A stretch of DNA of 64,000 nt from positions 55,422 through 119,421 of the forward strand of contig CANJHS010000003.1 of the NCBI GenBank assembly GCA_947474225.1. The letters are read 5' to 3'. The notes beneath the pieces are model-generated. The model was given only the letters and a program-made list of their open reading frames with translations. It did no database searches and was not told the origin of the DNA. This document shows positions 26,680 through 34,849 of this stretch, piece by piece (positions within the stretch are counted from its first letter, which is position 1; every line of letters starts with the position of its first letter). The position numbers and the translations under genes were made by a program. Source of the stretch: Roseiflexaceae bacterium (GTDB lineage Bacteria > Chloroflexota > Chloroflexia > Chloroflexales > Roseiflexaceae).

Positions 26680-28489
26680 ATACAAGATTCACCGCCGTCG
26701 CCGCAATATCGGCGCCGCTCGCGTTGGGTAGGTACACATATTCACCGCTCAACTTTTCGGCGAGTTTACGACCTTCGCCGCGGCTCAGGTAGTTGCGTTG
26801 GGTGTCGATAACCATTGTCTTAATACCTTCGGCCGCGACAGCAGCCGCAAGCGTGACGATTTCGGATTCAATTGACACACCATCCTGCAATCCGACGTTG
26901 CCGCGGCCATCGGTCAAAAACAATGCAACACATTGTTGGATGCCCTTGCTCCGTGCCTGCTTGGCAACCTCGATTGTCCCAAGGAGTGCAGCGGCGAGGG
27001 GGGTCGTGCCACCGGTGGGCAGAATATCCAGTGCACGCCGGGCGAGTTCGACACTCTGTGATGCCGGCAACAACACCTCGCACTGTTCACCGCGAAAAGC
27101 CAGCAAAGCCACCCGATCACGATGCACATAGGCCTGTTGCAATAATGTTTGGACTGCACCTTTGGCCTGACGCATACGATTGAGTGCCATACTCCCGCTG
27201 GCATCGACGACAAAACAGAATAACACCCCTGCTTTGGAACGGAATTCCTTGACGCGGACGTCGTCGACACGCAGCGCAATTTTGCGTGTCGTCGCTCCGC
27301 TTTTGTGACGCAAGGGCTGCCATGGCGCTGCGGCACGTAATGTAGACGGCACATCAATCCGTGCCCGACGTGGATCACCCGCTGTACTCCGGATATGCCG
27401 ACCGCGCGTCCCATTCGTTGCTCCGCGTGAGCCCGAGCGGCCACGCCGTATCGTCCGGAAAGGGAGGTCGCTGAGGGTGATGGGGAGTTCCGTCAACAGC
27501 GCACTCATGATTTCTTCGCTAGGAGGTGTCAATTCGTCAGGTGTCGGTTGCTGCTCTGCCTCCGGCTGATCCATGTCGTCGGGGGGCGTCTCTGCCGACG
27601 GAGGCGGAGGCGGGGGTGGTTGCTGCTGGTCTGTAGGAGGTGGCTCGGGTGGTGCAACGTCACGTGTCGCCCGTGGCAAGATCGTCAGCCGCGCTGCGAC
27701 ATCCAAATCTTCCATGCTGACCGATGTGCGCAAATCGAGTGCAGCAGCGGCACAGGCTGCGGCAGTGGCAAACATATCCACGCGGTGACCCTCGACTCCT
27801 GCACGCAACGCCAAATCGACCAATAGCTGCTGTTGCTCTACGGTTATGACAACCTGCGGCAGGAGCTCTCGTGCTTGGTCGATGAGCTCGGCATCGAGCA
27901 CATCCAATTCGTGCCAGTGTGCATAGTCTGGGTGATGATGATGGGCCAATACTTCTCGGCGCTGTTCGGCGCTGCTGAGATTGGGTAGCAACACCAGCAG
28001 ACCGATGCGATCGAGCAGATGCCGGCGCGGCAGCCCTTCGGCGGGATCGTACGTTCCTATCAAACGAAAACGGCAGGTAATCTGCTGACTCATCCCTTCA
28101 CGTTCGAGCTGCACACGCCCCGTATCGAGCGCGCCAAGCAATATATTCACCACGGCATCTGGCAGCAGATTCAATGCATCTGCATAGAGAACACCACCAT
28201 CTGCACGTGCCAATAACCCACGCCGTGCAGCCCGCGTCCCCGTACGCAGGGTCGCTTCGATATCTATCCCGCCGAGGAGCGCTTCTTCGTCGCTCCCTAA
28301 CGGCAATTCAATGAATGAAGTTGCAGCACCAAACAAGCCCACCGTCGCACGTGCGAGGGAACTCTTCCCCGAGCCGACCGGGGCGCCAATCGCCACACCG
28401 CCTAGGCGTGGATCAACCGCCAACATACGGACAGCTTCGAGCGCAGTATCAATTCCTACGAGACCTGCCATTGGCATTGTCTGTGCCAT
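26678..28489 (-). CDS. bchD: Magnesium chelatase subunit D
   Basis: 603 residues in the order expected for BchD: AAA+ domain (about 1-270), proline-rich and acidic linker (about 275-330), and C-terminal integrin-I/VWA domain with the MIDAS motif VVDASGSMA. The Walker A-like GAPVGSGKSS looks complete, whereas many BchD proteins have a decayed one. It forms the double ring with BchI that drives Mg2+ insertion by BchH. ATG 28489 has GAGGA upstream; the open frame to 29158 is spurious. It runs in the same direction as bchH but is separated from it by the small plus-strand gene. Confidence 0.92.
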   Translation of the reverse strand: MAQTMPMAGLVGIDTALEAVRMLAVDPRLGGVAIGAPVGSGKSSLARATVGLFGAATSFIELPLGSDEEALLGGIDIEATLRTGTRAARRGLLARADGGVLYADALNLLPDAVVNILLGALDTGRVQLEREGMSQQITCRFRLIGTYDPAEGLPRRHLLDRIGLLVLLPNLSSAEQRREVLAHHHHPDYAHWHELDVLDAELIDQARELLPQVVITVEQQQLLVDLALRAGVEGHRVDMFATAAACAAAALDLRTSVSMEDLDVAARLTILPRATRDVAPPEPPPTDQQQPPPPPPPSAETPPDDMDQPEAEQQPTPDELTPPSEEIMSALLTELPITLSDLPFRTIRRGRSGSRGATNGTRGRHIRSTAGDPRRARIDVPSTLRAAAPWQPLRHKSGATTRKIALRVDDVRVKEFRSKAGVLFCFVVDASGSMALNRMRQAKGAVQTLLQQAYVHRDRVALLAFRGEQCEVLLPASQSVELARRALDILPTGGTTPLAAALLGTIEVAKQARSKGIQQCVALFLTDGRGNVGLQDGVSIESEIVTLAAAVAAEGIKTMVIDTQRNYLSRGEGRKLAEKLSGEYVYLPNASGADIAATAVNLV

Positions 28490-28652
28490 CTGTGTATCCT
28501 CACGGAATGTTCGCAGGAGGAACGTAGCACTACCAGCGATGCACCAACCAGAGCATCCTCCATACCTTTTCGACCGACACGTTACAACACCGGGATAGAA
28601 TGATGTTTTGACGATGTTTAGTGCTTTGGTATGGGAAAAGGCGTTGCACGTT

Positions 28653-28661
28653 ATTATAGCA
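28653..28661 (-). promoter_or_regulatory. Extended -10 promoter of bchD
   Basis: Reading the minus strand, TGC-TATAAT (the -10 box occupies 28653-28658) is a perfect extended -10 element. It implies a leader of about 155 bases before bchD. Confidence 0.55.
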
Positions 28662-28779
28662 CTGCGGTTTACTTTTTCTCGATACATAAGTGCAACAAAA
28701 CATGCACAATGTATACACACAGCACGCGGAAAAACATTTTTTGCATACATAATTGAATTTTTGATTGTAAAAACCTGCA

Positions 28780-28808
28780 AAATCTGTGCAAATACTTTGC
28801 ACAGATTT
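28780..28808. promoter_or_regulatory. Perfect 29-bp palindrome, likely operator
   Basis: AAATCTGTGCAAA-TAC-TTTGCACAGATTT is a 13-base inverted repeat with 3-base centre. It lies 32 bases upstream of the -10 box of the reductase gene and 125 bases upstream of the bchD -10 box. The TGT and ACA half-sites are 13 bases apart, one more than in the PpsR/CrtJ consensus. Confidence 0.6.
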
Positions 28809-28839
28809 ACTGGCGTACTCGGCATTTTTTGGGCGATTT

Positions 28840-28848
28840 TGGTATGAT
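28840..28848 (+). promoter_or_regulatory. Extended -10 promoter of the FMN reductase gene
   Basis: TGG followed by TATGAT (28843-28848); no clear -35 box. It lies 49 bases before the ATG at 28897. Confidence 0.5.
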
Positions 28849-28896
28849 ATAGACGGACATATACTGCACCCTTCGATATACAGAATGAGAACTTAC

Positions 28897-29439
28897 ATGC
28901 ACATTGTGACCCTGTCAGGGAGTATTCGCACAGCATCGTTGAATCGCGCGCTTCTTGTTGAATTCGCACGCATCCTCCCTGCACCACATACGGCGAGCAT
29001 GCTCGAAATCGCAGATTTACCCCACTATAGCGAAGACCACGACGGCAGCGCTGAACGTCCTGCACCCGCATCAGTGACCGCCTTCCGCACTGCCATCCAA
29101 TCGGCGGATGCCATCGTGATTGCCACTCCCGAGTACAACCACGGCTATCCTGGCGCACTCAAAAACGCCCTTGACTGGGCATCACGGCCGTATGGCAGGG
29201 CGTCATTGAACGGCAAGCACGCGGCTGTCATCGGTGGCGGCGGCGGGACTGGCGGCATCCGTGCCCAAATCCAATTACGCCAGGTGCTCAACGGCTGCGG
29301 ATGCCATGTGCTGCCTCGTCCCGAGCTCGCCGTGCGCTTCCACGAGGCATTCAAAGACGGTGCACTGGTTGATCCAAAAGTCACCGAATTGCTCGGCCGG
29401 ATTGCTGATCTGTTGCTCGCCCAAGTCAGTCGTGCATAA
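28897..29439 (+). CDS. NADPH-dependent FMN reductase (flavodoxin-like fold)
   Basis: 180 residues with the two marks of the family: the phosphate-binding GSIRTASLNRAL at the N-terminus and TPEYNHGYPGALKNALDW in the middle. It reduces FMN or quinone/azo-like substrates with NAD(P)H. Start ATG 28897 gives the usual N-terminus; ATG 28885 is possible. It is first in a plus-strand group with the propeller protein and a GH78-like enzyme, set between bchD and bchI. Confidence 0.88.
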   Translation: MHIVTLSGSIRTASLNRALLVEFARILPAPHTASMLEIADLPHYSEDHDGSAERPAPASVTAFRTAIQSADAIVIATPEYNHGYPGALKNALDWASRPYGRASLNGKHAAVIGGGGGTGGIRAQIQLRQVLNGCGCHVLPRPELAVRFHEAFKDGALVDPKVTELLGRIADLLLAQVSRA

Positions 29440-29478
29440 CCAACGAATTCGCTGGATTCAGTCAGAGAAAGGCATGCT

Positions 29479-30456
29479 ATGCACCAGATTTTTATTGGCG
29501 CCAACAGCGGTGCCTTTCTTGTTACATGGCAGACAACGATCGCGGAAGCAGCCATTATCCACCTGGGCACCGAACCGGTGATTGCAGCCGCAACGATTCC
29601 AGGGCGTGGCGTGCTGTGCGCCGTCTACCACAGCAACGAGGATCATCGGCATTCGCGTCTGCTCTGGTACGATCCTGTTGCCCAAACCCTTATCCCAGCG
29701 AGTGATATGCTCATCCCGCGGGTTACCACCATCGGGATTGCTGACGGGTTGATTCGTATCGGCACCGAAGGGCACCACGTCTACAACCTCGATGAAGGAA
29801 TCCTCAACAGCGACGATGTGTTCGAGGCTGCACTGCGCACCGAAGAACTCCATGAGAGTAATTATGGCAGTGCCATTTCGATGATTACCTGCGATCCTCG
29901 CACCGGTCACGGCATCATTGCAGTCAGTTGCGGCGGCCTATGGATTCACCGCCCCCATGGATGGGAAGTGTTGGATCATCCGGAGTACCTTCACGCTATC
30001 TCGTCTGACGATGCGCTCGTGCTCCGGTGTGTGCATGGTGTCTCTGCGGGTACTCATAATGACATGCTGGTGCAGTTCCACCGCGGGCTCACACTGTTCG
30101 ATGGACAGCAGTGGCACAACGTCGAAAAACCAGGACACTATGCCGGCTTTTCGACGATATACCGTCCCACCCACGATGACTTCGTTGCCATTCCCCTGGT
30201 CTATGACGAACAACGGACTGCGTTGAACGGTGAGTTATCGTTTTGGATCGTCGATGCAATGACGCGCAGCACCACCAACATTCCCTTTGGTGGTGGCCGC
30301 GATTATAGTTGTGTGTTGCGCAGTGGGATGACGCGCAGCGGCGACGCGGTCATCGTCGGCACGACATCCGGCCGTGTGGTTGCATTAGACGACACACAGG
30401 TCAGTGAACTTCCCCATCATCTCGGTCGCATTTTGGCGGTTGCAGCCGTCGGATAA
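29479..30456 (+). CDS. Cytoplasmic beta-propeller-like protein, unknown
   Basis: 325 residues, no signal peptide. Repeating short strands (IFIGANSGAFLV, IIAVSCGGLWIHRPHGW, LTLFDGQQWHNV, IVGTTSGRVVALDD) about 45-50 residues apart suggest a 6-7 bladed propeller of the WD40/sialidase-like kind. No catalytic motif is seen. AAAGG lies 7 bases before the ATG. It lies 18 bases before the GH78-like gene, so a link to glycan use or sensing is possible. Confidence 0.65.
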   Translation: MHQIFIGANSGAFLVTWQTTIAEAAIIHLGTEPVIAAATIPGRGVLCAVYHSNEDHRHSRLLWYDPVAQTLIPASDMLIPRVTTIGIADGLIRIGTEGHHVYNLDEGILNSDDVFEAALRTEELHESNYGSAISMITCDPRTGHGIIAVSCGGLWIHRPHGWEVLDHPEYLHAISSDDALVLRCVHGVSAGTHNDMLVQFHRGLTLFDGQQWHNVEKPGHYAGFSTIYRPTHDDFVAIPLVYDEQRTALNGELSFWIVDAMTRSTTNIPFGGGRDYSCVLRSGMTRSGDAVIVGTTSGRVVALDDTQVSELPHHLGRILAVAAVG

Positions 30457-30474
30457 TCACACAAGGAGTATACG

Positions 30475-32811
30475 ATGGCACTTGCATGGCACCAACACGG
30501 ACGTTGGCAGGCACAATGGGTACGCGGAAGTATCACCAGTGCACCAGTCGTGAGCCTCTTTCACCTGGCAATCACCCTTCCCAAAAAACGCACGCTGACC
30601 TTCCGTGTGAGTGGCGACGAACGCTTCGAATGGTATGTCGACGGGGTGTGTCATGCCCGCGGTCCCGAACGGGGGGATGGCAGCATGTGGCATTATCACA
30701 CCGTCACCGTCACGCTGACCGCCGGTGTCCATCACCTCGCAGCACTGGTCTGGAGCCTCGGCGATGCTGCGGCGTTTGCGCAGATTGGCAAATCCCACGG
30801 ATTGATTGTCTCGACCGATGAAAAAAACAGTGCGTTGTGTGCGACGGGAGTTGCTCCATGGCGCACCAAAACGTTGACGAGCTATACATTTACTCCACCC
30901 AAACAAGCATGGGGTACCGGTGCAAATGTCGTGTTTGATGCGCGCCTCCATCCGTGGCAGTGGCAGGTAGGGGAGGGAGACGACTGGGCGCCGGTGACAC
31001 CAATCTACCACGGCGAAGACTCGCTCTACGACTATGAATTGGGCAGCCACAAACATCTCCAACCGGCACCCCTGCCACCGCAACGCGACGATGCCCGCGG
31101 TCTCGGTCTGGTGCGCTATATCGACGCAGTCGCAGCCGATAAGTCTGTGCAGACCATCCTGCGTAAAAAGAACGACCTGCGCACACAACACCCTGCCTGG
31201 CAGGCGTTGGCTGATGGCACGAAAGCACTGACCATCCCAGCTCATCAGACCGTGCGTGTCATCTATGACCTGCAGGTATATGTGTGTGGCTACCACCGCC
31301 TCATCCTGAGTGGTGGTGCAGATGCCCAAGTACGGGTACATTGGGAAGAAGCACTTTCGACCAACCCACACGAGTACTTCCGCATCAAAACGAATCGTGA
31401 CGAAGTCTTTGGCAAGTCCTTTGCGGGGGTAGGCGATACCTTCATTGCCGACGGGAGCACGTCAGCACTGCATCAACCACTCTGGTGGCAATCAGGGCGC
31501 TACGTGGAAGTGTGTGTGACAACGGCCGACCAGCCGCTCACCATCGAACGCATCACCATCGGCGAGACAGGGTATCCATTCGCATTCACCGGAAAATTCG
31601 ACAGCAACGACCCGCGCCTCAGCAGCGTCATCCCGATGATGCAACGTGTGCTCCGGATGTGCGCCCACGAAACATACATGGACTGCCCGTACTACGAGCA
31701 GCTCATGTACATCGGCGACACACGCCTCGAAGCGCTGGCAACCTATGTGTTGACGCAGGATGACCGGCTGCCGGTAAAGTCCATCCGGCTTTTCCATCAG
31801 TCGCGTATGCCCAACAACTTGACCCAATCACGCTACCCGAGCCGGGTCCAACAAATCATCCCACCGTTCTCGCTGTGGTGGATTGGAATGCTCCACGACA
31901 GTGCCTACTGGCGGGGCAGGGCGGCCGAAGTAACCAGCATGTTGCCCGCCATGCGGGCGGTGTTGGATGCGTTTTTGGCGGGCGCGCATCCAAATGGTCT
32001 GGTAGCGCCGCCAGCAGGCTGGAACTTCATCGACTGGGTCCCCGGTTGGCAAGGCGGCATGCCACCGGACGCTGACAGACACCCCTGTGCCACCCTGAAT
32101 TGGCACCTCGTCTATACACTCAACCTCGCAGCAGATCTCGAAGAGCATTACGGTGAAGCCCTGCTCGCCCAACGCTGGCGTGGCCATGCACAGTCTGTTT
32201 CAAAGGCCCTCGCTGACATCCTGTGGGACGGACAGCGCGGCGTCTACCGTGAAAGCAAAGACAGTACCCTGGTCAGTGAACATGCGCAGTGTTTGGCGTT
32301 GCTCAGTGGATATGCTCCAAAGCCGCACAACACGGCGATGGCACAGGCATTGCGCAGCGACGCCCATCTGGCACGGACGACAATTTACTTCAGCCATTAT
32401 CTGTTTGAAGCCTATCGCGTCATCGGGGCGATTGACCTGCTCATCGAGCGCATGCAGTTGTGGTTTGACTTGCCGGCACAGGGACTGACCACGACGGTCG
32501 AAATGCCGGAACCGACGCGGTCAGACTGTCACGCCTGGGGTTCGCATCCGCTGTACCACTACCATGCAACCATCATCGGGATACGGCCTGCGACTCCTGG
32601 CGCACAGCATGTCACTATCACGCCCCAACTCGGGCCTCTGGTGCGTGCGAATGCTACCACGCCGTTTCCCCAGGGGCATGTGGAGTCGACCTTCTGGCGT
32701 GACAACGGTGTGATGCGCGGCAAGGTGACGTTGCCGGCAGGCATGAGTGGCGAGATTGTGTTACCCAGCGGCATCATCAAGATTCCAGCGGGGGGCACGG
32801 CGAGTTTGTAG
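30475..32811 (+). CDS. GH78-like alpha-L-rhamnosidase (six-hairpin glycosidase)
   Basis: 778 residues. An N-terminal beta-sandwich region precedes the (alpha/alpha)6 barrel, whose hallmark DCPYYEQLMYIGDTR lies at about residues 403-417; the acidic pair in it and HAWGSHPLY near residue 690 match the GH78 active site. A C-terminal beta-sandwich ends the protein. No signal peptide is seen, so it probably acts on oligosaccharides or glycosides taken up into the cell. AAGGAG precedes ATG 30475. Confidence 0.85.
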   Translation: MALAWHQHGRWQAQWVRGSITSAPVVSLFHLAITLPKKRTLTFRVSGDERFEWYVDGVCHARGPERGDGSMWHYHTVTVTLTAGVHHLAALVWSLGDAAAFAQIGKSHGLIVSTDEKNSALCATGVAPWRTKTLTSYTFTPPKQAWGTGANVVFDARLHPWQWQVGEGDDWAPVTPIYHGEDSLYDYELGSHKHLQPAPLPPQRDDARGLGLVRYIDAVAADKSVQTILRKKNDLRTQHPAWQALADGTKALTIPAHQTVRVIYDLQVYVCGYHRLILSGGADAQVRVHWEEALSTNPHEYFRIKTNRDEVFGKSFAGVGDTFIADGSTSALHQPLWWQSGRYVEVCVTTADQPLTIERITIGETGYPFAFTGKFDSNDPRLSSVIPMMQRVLRMCAHETYMDCPYYEQLMYIGDTRLEALATYVLTQDDRLPVKSIRLFHQSRMPNNLTQSRYPSRVQQIIPPFSLWWIGMLHDSAYWRGRAAEVTSMLPAMRAVLDAFLAGAHPNGLVAPPAGWNFIDWVPGWQGGMPPDADRHPCATLNWHLVYTLNLAADLEEHYGEALLAQRWRGHAQSVSKALADILWDGQRGVYRESKDSTLVSEHAQCLALLSGYAPKPHNTAMAQALRSDAHLARTTIYFSHYLFEAYRVIGAIDLLIERMQLWFDLPAQGLTTTVEMPEPTRSDCHAWGSHPLYHYHATIIGIRPATPGAQHVTITPQLGPLVRANATTPFPQGHVESTFWRDNGVMRGKVTLPAGMSGEIVLPSGIIKIPAGGTASL

Positions 32812-32823
32812 TAGACTGAACTC

Positions 32824-32868
32824 TCCCCACCGAGCGAAGAAAAAGTCACTTGGTGGGGATTTATATTT
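32824..32868 (+). terminator. Terminator after the GH78-like gene
   Basis: 8-bp stem TCCCCACC with complement around a 20-base loop, followed by TTTATATTT. Confidence 0.7.
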
Positions 32869-32930
32869 GCATCACCCTTGACTATGGACGATACGCCAAA
32901 TCTTGTATAAATAAGTCGCAATACAGATTT

Positions 32931-34721
32931 TCATAGTTTCGAAATAATAAAATCATCGACAAGCAGATTGAAATAGAGCAAAGCACGATTCTCAATTGCA
33001 TGATCATCCCATTTTCCAGCATACGGCTGTGCGGTTTCTTGGAGTTTTCGAATAATTTGTTCTTGTTTCGGGCTAATCAAGAGTTGATCAATCGCACAAA
33101 GTGATTGTGTAAGAACCAAATTTGAAGTCCTGTATACTCCCATTTTCAGGCTCGGCTCGTCATCACTTGCATCACGTTGATCTACTGGGTGAGCAAGCAC
33201 AAGGTTGCCAATTGTATCAGTAAGAGGGTTATCGCGATGTGTAGACAATGGGTTCACATGTTCGATGTCGTAACCCATCTTTGGTTGATTCTTGGTTTTT
33301 GCACTTGCATGGAGCATTGTATTTAGGTCCGGGACAGCAGCTACGGATGCATCAATCTGCACCTTTCGGCTTATACGAGCGAGGATATAGCGAATCCGTT
33401 TTTTGTCTGAACTACGCTTCGTACGTAACCCAATTAGATTTACTCGAATAGTAGCAAGCAACCGATCGATATCTATGTAGGCTTCCACGCAAGCTTGCTG
33501 AATTTCTTCTTTGGTAGCATTTGCTGATAAATCACGCACGCGTTTGCACCAAGTTGGAACAACACTTTCAAATTCTTGTGGGCGTTCTTTAGCTAATAGT
33601 GAGATCACCGTTCGATCATCCACTAAATTACTTAAAACTTCATACCCTTCTTTGTTTAGGTGAGCAGCGGCCAAGAGGATTGGGTAATTTTGTACCGAAC
33701 CAAAATATCTCGCTCCCTGGTTCGCTCTGGTATCTTCACCACGTGGTGTTTTACCCAGGTCAATATTCTGCAAATAGGTTGCATTAATCGGAAGCTTCTT
33801 TGCAAAATCTATAGCTTCCTTCGCCGTATTCAGCTCATGCCTCCATGCATCTCGAATTCCTCTGCTTGACACATTTTCTCCGCGTTTCGCAAAGAGCATT
33901 GACCGCAGTAGATACTCAATTTGTCTGATGCGTCCCGTTTTGCAAAGATACAGGGTGGCATTTGCAAGATCCCAATCAGACGAAACTTTAGCAACAAAAT
34001 CATCATCGTTAACGAGCTGGAAGATAACGTTTTTTATGAGGTCAGCACTATTCAGTCCGAGTCCTCGGTTATTGATTTTCTCAAATGTGTCAACGGCCAT
34101 CTCTACATCGTTCAATTCTAGCCGGACAAGGAATATCCTATTAACGATTTGGGAGTAGAGTTCTGGGATATGGGTTACGTCAGACCAGTGCTCATCGAAA
34201 TACTCTTCAATTGTGGCATATGCATTGTGAATATTTTCAGCCGTCCATCCAACAATCTGTGGCTGCTCCTTTCCGTGAATATACGCCTCAACGATTGCTA
34301 TTCCTTCGTGAGCGACCAGCACTGTTGCACGGAGTGGCGAGCTAGAAACACCGCTTTCACGAACAAATAAACTCATGAGTTTCCCTGCGGTGAAGTTCAA
34401 ACCCTGATTAAGATGAATATTTGGGATTCGCATGAATCTTTTGTGCAATACGATCAAGAGCAATAAGAGCGTCGTTACACGCTGCTGGCCATCAACGAGA
34501 GTGTAATCATCGGAATCAGGTCCATAAGAAACAATTACCTGCCCCAAGAGATAAACTGGCTTTCCGGTTTCAAAAAAGAACCTGATATCTTCCAGCAATT
34601 GTGTTACCTGCTCTTCCTTCCAGGCATAACCGCGTTGAAAATCAGGGACACAATATGGCCGTTGAAAAAAATCATGAATAGACAAGCACGGTGATTGAGG
34701 GATATTCGTTGGTGCAGCCAT
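32931..34721 (-). CDS. DUF262/DUF1524 protein (GmrSD-type restriction endonuclease)
   Basis: 596 residues. The N-terminal DUF262 domain has PDFQRGYAW and VDGQQRVTTL, the ParB-like nucleotide-hydrolysing site of GmrS. The C-terminal DUF1524 domain shows DIEHVNPLS and TDTIGNLVL, an HNH-type nuclease as in GmrD. Fused GmrSD proteins are modification-dependent (type IV) restriction enzymes or parts of other phage defence sets. The gene is visibly richer in A+T than all neighbours and stands alone in the bch region, suggesting transfer. ATG 34721 has AAAAGAG upstream; ATG 34739 is possible. Confidence 0.88.
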   Translation of the reverse strand: MAAPTNIPQSPCLSIHDFFQRPYCVPDFQRGYAWKEEQVTQLLEDIRFFFETGKPVYLLGQVIVSYGPDSDDYTLVDGQQRVTTLLLLLIVLHKRFMRIPNIHLNQGLNFTAGKLMSLFVRESGVSSSPLRATVLVAHEGIAIVEAYIHGKEQPQIVGWTAENIHNAYATIEEYFDEHWSDVTHIPELYSQIVNRIFLVRLELNDVEMAVDTFEKINNRGLGLNSADLIKNVIFQLVNDDDFVAKVSSDWDLANATLYLCKTGRIRQIEYLLRSMLFAKRGENVSSRGIRDAWRHELNTAKEAIDFAKKLPINATYLQNIDLGKTPRGEDTRANQGARYFGSVQNYPILLAAAHLNKEGYEVLSNLVDDRTVISLLAKERPQEFESVVPTWCKRVRDLSANATKEEIQQACVEAYIDIDRLLATIRVNLIGLRTKRSSDKKRIRYILARISRKVQIDASVAAVPDLNTMLHASAKTKNQPKMGYDIEHVNPLSTHRDNPLTDTIGNLVLAHPVDQRDASDDEPSLKMGVYRTSNLVLTQSLCAIDQLLISPKQEQIIRKLQETAQPYAGKWDDHAIENRALLYFNLLVDDFIISKL

Positions 34722-34791
34722 AGAAAGCTCTTTTCTCATTTTGACGTACGATCGTGATCCATAGATCTTACGCCATCCCCGATCGGCCGTC

Positions 34792-34825
34792 AAAAAACAC
34801 CTCCCGCGGAATACCGCGGGAGGTG
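34792..34825 (-). terminator. Terminator of bchI
   Basis: 12-bp perfect stem CACCTCCCGCGG with AATA loop, followed on the minus strand by TTTTTT. It lies 24 bases after the bchI stop and insulates the DUF262 gene. Confidence 0.85.
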
Positions 34826-34849
34826 TGAGCGCAACGTTGTTCCGCGCGT

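Larger units (their letters stand above)
28490..28896. other. A+T-rich divergent regulatory interval between bchD and the FMN reductase gene
   Basis: About 400 bases without a gene. It holds the bchD promoter (28653-28661), the reductase promoter (28840-28848), a perfect 13-3-13 palindrome (28780-28808) and further short TGCACA/TGTATACA-type repeats around 28690-28720. It is clearly richer in A+T than its surroundings, as expected for a control region. Confidence 0.6.

Noticed and set aside
28785..28803. PpsR/CrtJ binding site TGT-N12-ACA
   Set aside because: The spacing is 13 bases, so the standard consensus is not met; kept only as an unknown operator.
28490..29158. Long N-terminal extension of the bchD reading frame
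   Set aside because: It crosses the A+T-rich control region and the antisense of the FMN reductase gene, has no Shine-Dalgarno, and a normal start exists at 28489.
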